NCBI RefSeq assembly: GCF_019399895.1
Contig: NC_091876.1
Location: 434,001-498,000, forward strand
Direction: 5' to 3'
DNA length: 64,000 nucleotides
Origin: Cardiocondyla obscurior
Lineage: Eukaryota > Arthropoda > Insecta > Hymenoptera > Formicidae
Below the pieces are notes generated by a model. It saw nothing but the letters and a program-made list of their open reading frames with translations. It had not been told where the DNA came from and ran no database searches. Below, piece by piece: positions 1 through 10,742 of this stretch (its first letter is position 1; each line of letters starts with the position of its first letter). Position numbers and translations under genes: made by a program.

Positions 1-546
1 CTGTCGCAGAAAGAACGCGAAATGGATGCATTTATGAAGAATCGAGACGAGACAGTGAACAAGTATGAAGTTTTGGTCAAAAACCAACAGGAAGAGTTAG
101 ACATGCAGAAAAGGGAAGTAAAGAGATACCAGGAATTATTCCGACGGCAAGCTACACCAACGCCAAGCAAAGATGAGTATAAAAAGTTACAAAATCATAT
201 TGAAATACTTCAAGACCGATTGCAAAAATATGAAGTTAATACAAAAGCCAAGAATGATTACGATAGTACGTCAGAAGACGAAGTTTTAGCTAAACGTCTA
301 AAAGAAAAAGGTAGAGGAAAGAAAACCGGCTTAGCCAATAAACAGGAAAACATATCGGTTATCGAATTGTCTGGATCTGAATCGAAACGAAGCACAAAGA
401 ATGCTCTTTTACCACCACCGGAAAATTCAGTCGAGATAAGACGTACTCGTAGAAAGAAGCTGTTTCTTGACAATGAGTCGTTTGCAGAGGTTGAACCTAT
501 CGAGACATCTGTGCCAACTCGAAAATTGAGAAATCGAAAAAAATAA
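1..546 (+). CDS. C-terminal fragment of a coiled-coil protein with basic tail
   Basis: The frame is open from base 1, seven codons before the first ATG at 22, so the gene begins outside the window. About the first 80 residues are charged heptad-like coiled coil (KNQQEELDMQKREVKRYQEL). An acidic-serine patch follows (STSEDE, ELSGSES), and the end is strongly basic (RRTRRKK, PTRKLRNRKK). A basic tail after a long coiled coil is seen in kinesin and CENP-E-like proteins, but no motor domain is present, so that identity is only a guess. The stop is at 544-546. The next gene is on the same strand more than 1 kb away, so the two are not obviously linked. Confidence 0.6.
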   Translation: MSQKEREMDAFMKNRDETVNKYEVLVKNQQEELDMQKREVKRYQELFRRQATPTPSKDEYKKLQNHIEILQDRLQKYEVNTKAKNDYDSTSEDEVLAKRLKEKGRGKKTGLANKQENISVIELSGSESKRSTKNALLPPPENSVEIRRTRRKKLFLDNESFAEVEPIETSVPTRKLRNRKK

Positions 547-1728
547 AATACATTAGATATACTGTAAATAATTAGTACATGTTTGAGGACAATTAATAGG
601 GATAACAAAGTACAAACGAAAAAAGGAATACATTTGTATAGATTGGAAGCGAATACCTCCCGTTTTTTTTTTTTTTTTTTTTTTTTTTAAATATTGAACG
701 ACGATTAGATGAGTTTACTTTAATTGTAAAATTTTTATTAAAAATTGTTCTCTTTTAATCATACGTCATAATGTAATCGCATTTAATATTGCAATTTATA
801 TCAGGTACTCATTATGTTACAAGATTACTTAATATGTTAATAATTGTTTATACGTATTCCACTAGTATTAAAAAACTATATTATTTATCATACACATTTT
901 CATTATTACTGTATAATTTAAATAGTAAAACCAATCAGGATATAGAAAACCTCCGCTCCGCTCTCCTTTAATTCTCGTCGCTGCTCCTCGCAAAGAAAAC
1001 TAACAAGGCCTAAGTATGTTGCACTAAAAAAGTTCACATTCGGTGCGCACGAGTGCAAGTTACCGAGATTGCTTTCATTTTCCTTTTCTTTTTTACTAAA
1101 ATTGTGAAACAAATATTGAATGTATCGGATACTAAAATTCTTATAAAAAAAATACCAGGTAAGTAACTCATTTATCTTATCCTTTATAAATATAATTTTA
1201 TAATAAAGAGTAGTTATATAATTCTAACCTATATGAACTTTACATGGGCATTAATATTTTTATCTTTGTAATTTCTACATTATTATTACGTTATCAGTTT
1301 ATGAAAACGTCTATGCTTATAATAAACATATTGTAATATATTAATTTTTATATTAAGAAAAAGAAAATCCATACTTTGTACTGAAACCTATTCTTTTTAG
1401 TTCTATTTTCTTAAAATATTTTACGAGATGAGTTGCATTTACATTTTGAAAGCTTTGAAGGAAAAATATAAAAAACAGATAGTTGAAAGAAAAAAGACTG
1501 TCATTATACAGGATCAAACATACTTATACCATTCACAGAATGATGCAATATGTTGATGTATTTAAACTTTGTTGTCAATTATATATTTTCCGAAGTTTAT
1601 TTTCTTATTTATATTTAAATTTTCTTTTGTAACTTTTAGAATGTATAGAAAATATTTTATTATTAGTAAATTAAGAATTGTTTAATGAGAGAGCTATTGT
1701 GTCAGTTATTTGTATTGTTCTGCAGTGT
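547..1728. other. Spacer with possible TRMT5 promoter and 5' leader intron
   Basis: No convincing coding region. A T26 tract lies at about 663-688. The stretch 950-1090 is richer in GC and may be the TRMT5 promoter. A good donor (CAG/GTAAGT) at 1159 and a good acceptor (pyrimidine tract then TTTTAG) ending at 1639 could bracket a leader intron of about 480 bp. After that acceptor, an ATG at 1641 opens a 14-codon upstream frame that ends before the TRMT5 start. Confidence 0.4.
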
Positions 1729-3081
1729 ATGATCCTGTATATGGCAATTGGCAGATTCTACGGTATTACGCGACACTCTAGCTGCTGTTTAAGCAGCTTT
1801 TACACAACTGCTATGACTTCCTTGCTGATTCCTCCAGCATCTGTTCGTGGAATGACATGCTTGGATCGTGATGCATTTACAACAACTGTGACTGTCCCAA
1901 CATTAAAATTACATGGCATTGCTATCTCAAAAAATATACACGTGTTGAAAAAATATTTGTTAAAGATGTGCAATTTGAAATCAGTTGAAAAGATAAATGA
2001 CGGAGTTATCATTTATCTAAATCCCGATATTGTCACAAAATTGGAAGATATTACTGAGCATGATAAAAAATTATTAACAGACCAGTATGAATATTTTAAT
2101 ACAAATATTGAAATAAAGTATGACAATTGGCGTCGTGATGTTATACTAAAATCAATTCTTCCGGAAGATGTTGAAGTTCCTACAGCATATAGTTTAATAG
2201 GACATATTGTACAGTTGAACTTACGTGATGTGCATTTGCCATACAAATATATTATTGGTCAAGTTTTTCTTGATAAAACCACAAGTGCACGAACAGTAGT
2301 AAATAAAGTAAATACAATTGATACGACTTTCCGATATTTTGCTATGGAAATTTTGGCTGGTGAAAAGAACACGGTAACAATTGCAAAAGAACATGGTTGT
2401 ACATACCAATTTGATTTTGCACAAGTTTATTGGAACCCACGACTATCCACCGAGCATTCACGAATGATAACATTTATGACTCAAGGCGATGTTCTATATG
2501 ACGTATTTGCAGGAGTGGGACCTTTTGCAATTCCTGCCGCACGTAAAAGAATTCAAGTGTTTGCCAATGATTTAAATCCTGAATCTTATAAATGGCTTAA
2601 AAAAAACGCTACTCTTAACAAGTTAAAAAATAATTTTAAAGCTTTCAACATGGACGGTAGAGATTTTTTGAAAACAGTTGTTAAAGATAATATTTTGACT
2701 AGACGGGATAAAAATTTAGCTGGTTCTGAACATATAATAATGAATTTACCCGCAACAGCTATTGAATTTTTGGACATATTACCCGATTGGTTTACACAAG
2801 AAGAACTAAAAACAGTTTGTTTAAAGCCACCGACATTTCATGTATATTGTTTTGTAAAAATAAATAAAGGAGATGATGTTTGCATGCATGGAAAGTTAGT
2901 GATTGAGCAAAAACTTGGCTATACATTGTCTGTTGGTTCTATCGTCAGTATAAATGATATTAGAGACGTTTCACCGAATAAACAAATGGTTCGAGTATCA
3001 TTTTTATTGGAGCAAAAAATATTTAAAGGGGAGGAGCCAGCAATGAAGAAATTAAAAAACAGTGATATTAATGATCCATAA
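1729..3081 (+). CDS. Trmt5: tRNA (guanine37-N1)-methyltransferase, TRM5/TRMT5 family
   Basis: TRM5 enzymes transfer a methyl group from S-adenosylmethionine to N1 of guanosine 37 next to the tRNA anticodon, in mitochondria and often also in the cytosol or nucleus. Visible signatures are an N-terminal RGMTxLDRxAF stretch that is typical of TRMT5, the SAM-binding motif DVFAGVGPFAIPAARK (genome about 2500-2550), NDLNPESYKWL for the next strand of the Rossmann fold, and the NLPATAIEFL active-site loop near 2740-2775. The coding part is a single exon of about 450 codons, close to the family length. The frame opens at 1678 without ATG; the first ATG is at 1729, with others at 1741 and 1813. I chose 1729 without strong support. 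The residues between it and RGMT could be a mitochondrial targeting peptide. Confidence 0.9.
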   Translation: MILYMAIGRFYGITRHSSCCLSSFYTTAMTSLLIPPASVRGMTCLDRDAFTTTVTVPTLKLHGIAISKNIHVLKKYLLKMCNLKSVEKINDGVIIYLNPDIVTKLEDITEHDKKLLTDQYEYFNTNIEIKYDNWRRDVILKSILPEDVEVPTAYSLIGHIVQLNLRDVHLPYKYIIGQVFLDKTTSARTVVNKVNTIDTTFRYFAMEILAGEKNTVTIAKEHGCTYQFDFAQVYWNPRLSTEHSRMITFMTQGDVLYDVFAGVGPFAIPAARKRIQVFANDLNPESYKWLKKNATLNKLKNNFKAFNMDGRDFLKTVVKDNILTRRDKNLAGSEHIIMNLPATAIEFLDILPDWFTQEELKTVCLKPPTFHVYCFVKINKGDDVCMHGKLVIEQKLGYTLSVGSIVSINDIRDVSPNKQMVRVSFLLEQKIFKGEEPAMKKLKNSDINDP

Positions 3082-3749
3082 CAGTTGATGTATCAAAGGA
3101 TTTTTCGTTAAAGGATTCATAGAAACAAGTTTTGAATTAACGTATAAAATTATTTTTCGAATATTATTGCAGACATCTGTCAAATTATGTGCATTTCTTA
3201 ATTTATTAAGAAAGATTATCAAAATGCAAAAAAAATTAATAAATACATAGGAAATCTATCTAAATAAATTAAGAAATTATATCTAATGTAGCTCCAACAC
3301 AAACTGATATGATAATTTTAATAATGAAGCAAATAGAACTTTGAAAAAGAAAAGAAGATGAATTAAACTTAATTTCAGAGAAAATACGATATTTATGCAA
3401 TAACGAATTCTTTTTGTTATTAACACGCATATGCTTATTTTATAATTTTTAGAATAAATATTGCACAGAATTATATAATACTTATATTTTCTTCTTTCAC
3501 CTTTTCCTAAACTAACCAGTGACTTCAATATTTACACGTTGTTACTTTTTTCTTTAAAGTTCATGCTAGATAAGGTAGAGGTATACAAGTCGAAGGTGAT
3601 GAATTCACCTGAATTGATAATAGCACATATTTTAGAAAAAACAAGCAAAGTAATAGAAAGGTGAAGTTCTTTACAAAAGAACTTTGGAAGGATTTAAAGA
3701 AACGGAGTCAAAAGAGAAAACTCTGCGTTATTTACCGATACAAAGAGTT
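3082..3749. other. Spacer between TRMT5 and FAD synthase
   Basis: AT-rich. An ATG at 3563 opens a 33-codon frame that stops at about 3664. The FAD synthase frame is itself open from 3657 to its first ATG at 3750, so a non-ATG or upstream-spliced start for that gene is possible. Nothing else is recognisable. Confidence 0.4.
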
Positions 3750-4199
3750 ATGAATTTAAAACAGAAATTTAGTACTATTCAAATGAATGTTGTATTGGAG
3801 AATAGCAAAAGTGAAGCAGATATTAAATGTGCCTTAGATATATTGAACGAATGTTATGAAAGGTATGTTTAAAAAAAGAAAAAAATATATATACATATAT
3901 ATGTAGATAAAATATTTGTTTTAAAATCCTAAATTCATATTTCAAATTTGGTTATTTCACCTGGAAACACTCTATATAATATATCTAAAAGTGCACATGA
4001 TTTTTTTACAGGTATAATCCAAATGAAATTTTTATCAGTTTTAATGGCGGGAAAGATTGTACTGTGGTTTTACATTTAGCTGCTACCGTTGCAAAAATGC
4101 GCAATATTTCACCTTTACTATGCTTGTATGTAACTGACGATTGCTCTTTCCCGGAGGTAAGAGCTCTATTAATAATACAAATGTATGTTACACGTATAG

Positions 4200-4231
<32 letters not shown>

Positions 4232-4685
4232 ACTCCAACAGGTAGAATTCTTCGTGGAATCAGCTAGACATTATTACGGGTTAGATATAATTCGTGTGAA
4301 AAAACCGATCCAATCAGCATTATTTACATTATTAGAAAAGAAACGTGATTTGAAAGCAGTTCTCATGGGCACAAGGAAAGGTGATCCAGGTTCCGAAAAT
4401 TTGCAAGTGTTTACCCCCACTGATTCAGATTGGCCACAGTTGATGCGTGTAAATCCTATCTTACACTGGTCATACAGTCAAGTTTGGAAATTTTTATTAA
4501 AGCACAATATTCCTTATTGCTCACTCTACGATCAAGGATACACAAGTATCGGTAATAGAAATACTACAATACGAAATCCCTTGCTAAGAAACCCTGAAAA
4601 CCCTTCAACTTATTTACCAGCATACCTTTTAACCGATAAATCTGCTGAAAGAGATGGCAGAGAGCATGATAAAAATAATGTATGA
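3750..4685 (+). CDS. Flad1: FAD synthase (FMN adenylyltransferase), PAPS-reductase-like domain
   Basis: Makes FAD from FMN and ATP, the last step of flavin cofactor synthesis. Exons are 3750-3862, 4012-4156 and 4242-4685 (233 residues); all joins are GT-AG and in phase. Key motifs are FISFNGGKDCTVVLHL (the PP-loop-like ATP-binding motif), VLMGTRKGDPGSE, FTPTDSDWPQLMRVNPILHW and LYDQGYTSIGNRNTT. These are diagnostic of eukaryotic FAD1/FLAD1. No molybdopterin-binding (MPTb) domain is visible, so this is the short, single-domain form. A T-rich tract of about 25 bases precedes the exon 3 acceptor. The exact N-terminus is uncertain because the frame is open upstream of the chosen ATG. Confidence 0.9.
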
Positions 4686-4959
4686 CTTTTTATAATTTGA
4701 TATAACTTATGATTAATGAGTTAATATAGTTAATTAAATGTATATCGTTCATTATATATTAATTAACTGATAATAATATTTCTACACAATTTCAAAATAA
4801 AATGACTTATCTTTCGTAAAATTTATCGAATTATTTTAATTCAAGAATTTCTCTAAAAAACTTGCCTTCGCAATAACCCATTTTCATACGGATTCTACTA
4901 ATAATATATATAGTTTGGTTTAACTGATGTAATAGAAGCATATATAAGGTTATCAGTAA
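4686..4959. other. Spacer between FAD synthase and UV opsin
   Basis: AT-rich with no gene seen. It contains the FAD synthase 3' flank (AATAAA-type hexamer near 4796) and runs into the opsin upstream region. Confidence 0.5.
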
Positions 4960-4964
4960 ATTGA

Positions 4965-5060
4965 GGATTATCTTTGACTGATCTTCGTTGGAAGCCATTT
5001 AAGCTTGGATTTGAATGGATTAAGATTCCACGACTTTGAATCACTGCAACGCATATAAAG
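4965..5060 (+). promoter_or_regulatory. UV opsin proximal promoter: two TAATCC sites and a TATA box
   Basis: GGATTA (reverse complement TAATCC) occurs at 4965-4970 and 5017-5022. TATAAAG is at 5054-5060, 50 bp before the opsin ATG. TAATCC is the known target of K50 homeodomain proteins such as Orthodenticle, which activates a subset of Drosophila rhodopsin genes. The spacing fits a compact photoreceptor promoter, but occupancy is inferred. Confidence 0.5.
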
Positions 5061-5109
5061 TTTCAACAATATAGAGAAATGAAGTAAAGCTAAGAGTTGG
5101 TGAATCAAC

Positions 5110-7054
5110 ATGTTCAACGATAGTATTCATTGGGAAGCAAGAATTTTATCAGCAGGACCACCGCGATTATTGGGATGGAATGTCCCAGCAGAAGATTTGG
5201 TTTATATACCAGAGCACTGGCTAACGTATCCCGAACCTAATCCTTCTCTTCACTATCTGCTGGCCATTTTATACATCCTGTTCACCTTTGTAGCGTTACT
5301 TGGAAATGGATTAGTTATTTGGATATTTTGTTCGTAAGTTTTTTTACCATACACTAATTAATAAGCAAAATTTTTTAACATTAGTGATAAGTAATTAATC
5401 GAATCGATCTCGGGCTAACAATGAAATAATAGACAAGGGTCCGAGAGTGTATTTTCAGGGTCAAGTAAGAGCTCTCTCCACTTTTTCCGTTATTACCAGC
5501 TTCATTTTCATCCCTACGTTAAATAAAATATAGTGTTAAAAATTAATCAAATTATTTCTGGTTGTGATTATACTAATATCAAAATATGTTTACATCTGCA
5601 GAGCCAAATCACTAAGAACACCTTCGAATTTATTCGTGGTAAATCTGGCATTTTGCGATTTCTTCATGATGCTCAAGACACCTATATTCATATACAATTC
5701 CTTCAATACTGGATTTGCTACTGGTCCTTTGGGATGTCAAATCTTTGCATTTATTGGATCGCTTAGTGGAATCGGAGCTGCTATTACAAATGCTGCCATT
5801 GCATACGATAGATACAGGTATTGCAAAACCTTTATTAAATAAATTTAAAAAATTTATTAATATACACATTAAAACTAATAAAGAATTAAAAATAACTGGT
5901 TAAAGTTAAAAATTAAATAATTTTAAAATAACTTCGTTAAATTAAAAGTTATTAACTTTTGATTAATTCAATTAGCACCCAAATTTGTATTATGCGATAA
6001 TTATTTGCTTTTGATATCATCAATCTACGATGATTGAATAGTGAATAAAAATCGTAAAAACATTATATACAGATTACATTATGTATAAATGATAGATTTA
6101 ATGCGTTACATACACTTCAATTAAGTTTTACATATTAATTATTAGTTAATAACGTAATGTTAATGATATAATTAATGATACCATTATATACTTACGTAAT
6201 GTTATCAAATTAGTACTATAGCACGACCACTCGATGGGAAGTTATCTCGCGGCCAAGTCATACTTTTTATTGTGCTCATCTGGACGTATACAATTCCTTG
6301 GGGCTTGATGCCATTAATGCATGTCTGGGGTCGCTTTGTGCCTGAAGGTTTTTTGACAAGCTGTACTTTCGATTACTTGACAGATACGCCTGAAACGCAA
6401 TATTTTGTGGCTACAATATTCACATTTTCCTACTGCATACCCATGATGCTTATAATATATTATTATAGTCAAATTGTCAGTCATGTTGTTAATCATGAGA
6501 AAGCTCTTCGTGAACAAGCAAAGAAGATGAATGTCGAAAGTTTAAGAAGCAATACTAATACAAATGCTCAATCTGCGGAAATACGTATAGCTAAGGTATT
6601 TTCTATATAATATAAGGTATTTTCTACATACTTTATAATTCATAATTTCCTTTCTTTTTTCTTTTTTATAGGCTGCAATAACAATCTGCTTTCTCTTTGT
6701 TCTTTCGTGGACTCCATACGGTGTTCTGGCAATGATTGGCGCTTTTGGAAATAAGGCACTGTTAACTCCTGGTATCACGATGATACCGGCATGCACATGT
6801 AAATTTGTGGCTTGTTTGGATCCATATGTATATGCCATAAGTCATCCAAAATATAGGTAAAAAATAGAAACCTAAATAAATGTACAATATCTAAAGTTAG
6901 ATAAATTACAAATTTTAATATTGAACTCTTATAAACATTATTTCTATATAGATTAGAATTGCAGAAACGATTACCGTGGTTAGAATTACAAGAGAAGCCT
7001 CCTGCAGACACGCAGAGTTCGACAACTGAAGTAGTGAATGCGTCATCATCTTAA
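5110..7054 (+). CDS. UVop: Ultraviolet-sensitive opsin (insect UV visual pigment)
   Basis: Gq-coupled visual GPCR that binds 11-cis-retinal in photoreceptor rhabdomeres. Exons 5110-5333, 5602-5817, 6214-6595, 6672-6856 and 6952-7054 give 369 residues, the usual length. Seven membrane segments are present. The retinal Schiff-base lysine is in ACTCKFVACLDPYVYAI (codon 6801-6803). The E/DRY-like motif is AYDRYSTIARPLDGK, split by intron 2. The helix II lysine in FFMMLKTPIFI (codon 5675-5677) matches the residue that tunes insect pigments to ultraviolet. The third intracellular loop has HEKALREQAKKMNVESLRS. The sequence closely resembles the bee UV opsin as I remember it. An AATAAA follows at about 7256. 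There are no breaks. Confidence 0.97.
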
Positions 7055-7417
7055 ATTCTATTAAATTAATGTTAAATTTTTTATTTTATTTTATTTTGTC
7101 TTAAAGAATAACAATAGTTCTGTAAAATATGATCAATTATTATAATCATTATTATTATTTGTACATACACATCGCAGTATGTTGATCGGGTAGTCTATTT
7201 ATGATATATGTAGAGAAAAGTAAATTGTAATTCGCAAATATGACTGATGAAATTTAATAAACGCAATATTTGTTCCATCTTCTTTCGTTGAAAATATGAA
7301 TGTTTGATAAAACATGAAGACATCGCGCGTAAATGTAAAGTTTTAGACTTGAAAATTAAAAATTATCAAGATTTATTTATTGTTATAGAAAAAATATCTC
7401 GATTTTAAAAAATTGTA
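7055..7417. other. Opsin 3' flank
   Basis: Presumed 3' UTR and flank of the UV opsin, with a poly-A signal near 7256. No gene is seen before the ECH1 remnant begins. Confidence 0.5.
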
Positions 7418-7755
7418 GGATCTGAAAGTTTAATAAGAAAACTCGTCTACACGGCGCGAAAGTATCTAGCTGTTAAAAAGTGGATTTATAAACCGCATGA
7501 TGGACAATAAAGAAAGGTAAATTAACAAATGAATTAAGATAAGAAGCTTGTAATTATTATATTAGTAATATAAATTAATACGTTTTTGTATTGATATTTA
7601 TATTGTCTTTCAGCTTATTGAATAAATCATTAGAAGTTGCTGAAAATATTGCAAGCAAGAGTCCAGTTGTAATGCAAGATTAAAAAATAATTATGGTATA
7701 TTTCAGAGTACATACCATTAGAGAACGATTAAATTATATCGTAAATGACCTTTTT
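7418..7755 (+). pseudogene. Ech1 (pseudogene): Decayed fragment of delta(3,5)-delta(2,4)-dienoyl-CoA isomerase
   Basis: Two exon-like blocks (about 7418-7516 and 7614-7755) with intact splice signals between them (AAAG/GTAAAT and TTTCAG) read as the C-terminal third of ECH1, a crotonase-fold enzyme of mitochondrial and peroxisomal fatty-acid oxidation. Block 1 gives GSESLIRKLVYTARKYLAV and then, in another frame, SGFINRMMDNKES. Block 2 gives LLNKSLEVAENIASKSPVVM, a stop at about 7680, and further degraded similarity (MVYFRVHTIRERLNYI) in another frame. The frame change sits at the A5 run near 7475-7479. The upstream exons are absent. The retained intron means this is a broken genomic duplicate and not a processed copy. 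Confidence 0.65.
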
Positions 7756-7928
7756 TTACTTAATCCACCTAAAATGAATCAAAAGATGTTATTTGCTATA
7801 AGTATAAAAAATATAAAAAATATAGAAAATAGAGAAAAAATTTCTGTAATTTTTTAAATTATTGATTTTTGAATATTTTTCTTTTTTTTCACATCAATTT
7901 TAATCAATAAAAAATTTTTTTCTTTAAA

Positions 7929-8949
7929 TCAAAAATCTTGCTTAAAATAAATGCCGTCCCATCTGCGCTTCTTAGACAATTCTGTTAATTTTGCAGCTTC
8001 CATTTCATCAATAATATTATATACATTGATATTTTTAGGAACTTTTACCTGTAAGTTTTAAATATTAAAGAAAAAGATCTCAAACGATAAATATAATTAT
8101 ATAACTCTTTGAGGTCTTTTTATATTACGTATACTTCTGTTAAAAAAGGTTTGTTAAACTGTTGCAGATGAAAAGACAAGTTTATATTTTTGAGAACAGC
8201 TATTTTATCTGCAACGCCCTATAGTAATAATGCACATAAGTTCAAAATTTTACTCACAATTAACAAATTAGTGTAATGCTCATAATTAATTTTCCCAGTT
8301 TCAGGGTTGCAGGCGACAGCCATCATATCGGCCACTTCTTCCTTTGTAAATGGTTCTCCCACTTCCATAATTGATTTTTCTAAATCTTCTTTCATGATGT
8401 ATCCACGATTCTCAGGATCTAGTAATTGGAACGCTTTCAACAGCTCTTCTGGTTCTGCTGGTTTGAACCTAAGCACCAAGTAAGTTATAAACAAGTCATT
8501 ATAATTAAATATATCTATAAGTCATTATAATTAAACATACTTGCGTTCATTAATCGCTTTGGTCATATATTCTACAAATCTATTTATTGGCACGCAATTA
8601 TTTTCAACATCTTCTACTTCTACTTGTATTTCTTGCAACTCAGCTTCCGTGATGACACATCCTGTATCAAAATACATAAAAAAATTTAAGTATATGTATG
8701 CATAAAGAACAGGCACGTTTGTTCAAGAGTATTATAACTTTTAAATTAAACATTACCTAATGCTCTAATTATAGTTCCCAAATCTCTAACATCTACCTCT
8801 CCACTTCTTGCATTATCGAACACATCAAACGCTTCACAAAGTCTTCTTTCTAACAACGATGGTTCGAAGGGCACTGAAAATATAATATATAAAAATTATT
8901 TAATGTTGATTATAAAATTTATATGGAAATATATATTAAAACACTCACT
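7929..8949 (-). CDS. EF-hand protein like EFCAB2 / dynein regulatory complex subunit 8
   Basis: Exons on the minus strand are 8949 (single coding base), 8873-8757, 8661-8541, 8468-8258 and 8048-7929, giving 189 residues. Calmodulin-like: EF-hand 1 lies around AFDVFDNARSGEVDVRDL, and the C-terminal pair around FQLLDPENRGYIMKEDLEK and MMAVACNPETGKINYEHY. The loops miss several calcium ligands, as in EFCAB2/DRC8, the calmodulin-like subunit of the axonemal nexin-dynein regulatory complex. The tail ends SKKRRWDGIYFKQDF. The first in-frame ATG is formed only by splicing: A at 8949 plus TG at 8873-8872, with an in-frame TGA six bases upstream in the 5' exon. The assignment to this subunit rests on memory of family sequences. 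Confidence 0.75.
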
Positions 8950-10742
8950 GATGCTTCAGGATCTAACTAAGAAATATTTTTTAGAGAAATATGAGAAAGA
9001 AAGAAGTTTCACACAGCTCGGTTAATATGACGAAGTGTTTGATCAATAAGTAATATATGTATATGAAACTACAGTCTTAGATATGAGTTACAGTTCTTTT
9101 ATATTGAAACAGTCAAATGTAATTATCTCCATATAAATTATGTATATTAATTCATTTTGCAAAAAATATATATAAAGCAAAATTTTATTTTACATATTAA
9201 TAATAAAATCTTTAACTACTACATACATTTTTTAGTGTCTCTTCGTAAGGTTAATCGTCTTTCAATAATAGTTTTTCTGGCCATCGAGTGCCGTCCTTTT
9301 AATGGCAACATGATTGATGCATTTGGAAAGATATATTGTCACAGCAAATATTTTTATTTTATTTAATTGAATAGATAATTTTGTTCTTTGTGGAAAAAAA
9401 ATTACCGTATATAAAAAGTTATTATTTTTTTCTAAATAACCATATATTTTATTTAATATTAAAATAAAATTAATTTAGGTTTAATCATTAATATAATATG
9501 ATGTATGAATTAAACAATTGCAAAATGTGCTTTGATAATTTCAGGATGTTCGAATATTATCCATTATACGCGATAGTATAATCTTTAATTTCCTAATACG
9601 TATTGTATTATTTTTAAAGTATATTAACAATCGAACAAATAATATTTAATTTTCAATTACAATCAAACAATATTTTTTTTTTTTTTAAAGTTTAGTTACA
9701 TTCGTTTTTTACATTACAAAAATTCTATATCAGACTAGAAATAAAATTGAGATTAAATTTGGTTTTAAACAATTAAAGCAAAGCTTTTATATTTTAGATA
9801 TAAAAGTGATTTTTTTCTTGATCTCCTTTTTAATAAGTGAATGTGTCTTAGTTTCGCTCTCTTATTAATTACCAGTATAATATTTTTGCTATTACCTTTA
9901 TCATCATCCTTTTCCGTATCTTATATATATATAATATTTAGATTATATTTAATCTTCTTTACATTTCAGATGATAGCAGCGATGAAAACTCTGAATTCTT
10001 CGTGTAAAAACAGTTTGATATTTGATATTAATCTATTATCACAATGAAATAATCAGGCAGCTGATGCTAAAGCGTTTCTCAAGAGTGTCCTCCTCCATGA
10101 TGTATAGTAAACGTGTCGCGACCACTTGGACTATTACAGTTCGCCTTTATATTTCATTATCTGCGGACAATTGCATTTTAATTTTTCATATGATTGCTTA
10201 AAAGTCCACGAAACAATTTGATAAATTATACCAGTACATTTTTAACGTAAACGACTCTTGATCCTTTAACTGATGTCGCGAATGATGTAATGCATAACGG
10301 AATACGTACGATTTTTCTATCGCTTACATCCAATAGTACCTTTCCTCGACAATCGTCTTCAGCGGTCGTTATATATTTACGTGCACTTCGCATAATAATC
10401 TTCGGTAATTGTAGCCGATGGTATTGTTCTGCGCAAAAGCAGTACTTTGTCCGCTGCTTCTTCGAAGTCAATCAGCTCTCCTGAAAAGATTTTATAGCGT
10501 TAAACTAGTTCTGAGATCTCGTCTGATATCAGTACCCGAATATCAGTACGCAGTTAGGTGACTCACGAGTAATCGCTTTTAATTAGGAGAGGAGTTCGTC
10601 TTGTTTCCCATAAGAAACGTGATAGAATTACGAATCTACGTCGTTAGAACGGAGAGACAACCGGTGACTGAGACTGTAACGATTGTCGAAATCGAGTAAT
10701 TAATCGGATAGCGTGGATAAAGACAAAGAAAGAGAGAAAAAA
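8950..10742. other. Long spacer between the EF-hand gene and the odorant receptor array
   Basis: About 1.8 kb, AT-rich, with no gene I can support. It should contain the promoter and 5' exon of the EF-hand gene near 8950-9100. The last ~600 bp (10080-10740) is richer in GC and probably holds the promoter and 5' UTR of the first odorant receptor. Confidence 0.45.

Noticed and set aside
10226..10484. Overlapping open frames on both strands upstream of OR1
   Set aside because: No similarity to known proteins and no splice context; probably chance in a slightly GC-richer promoter region.
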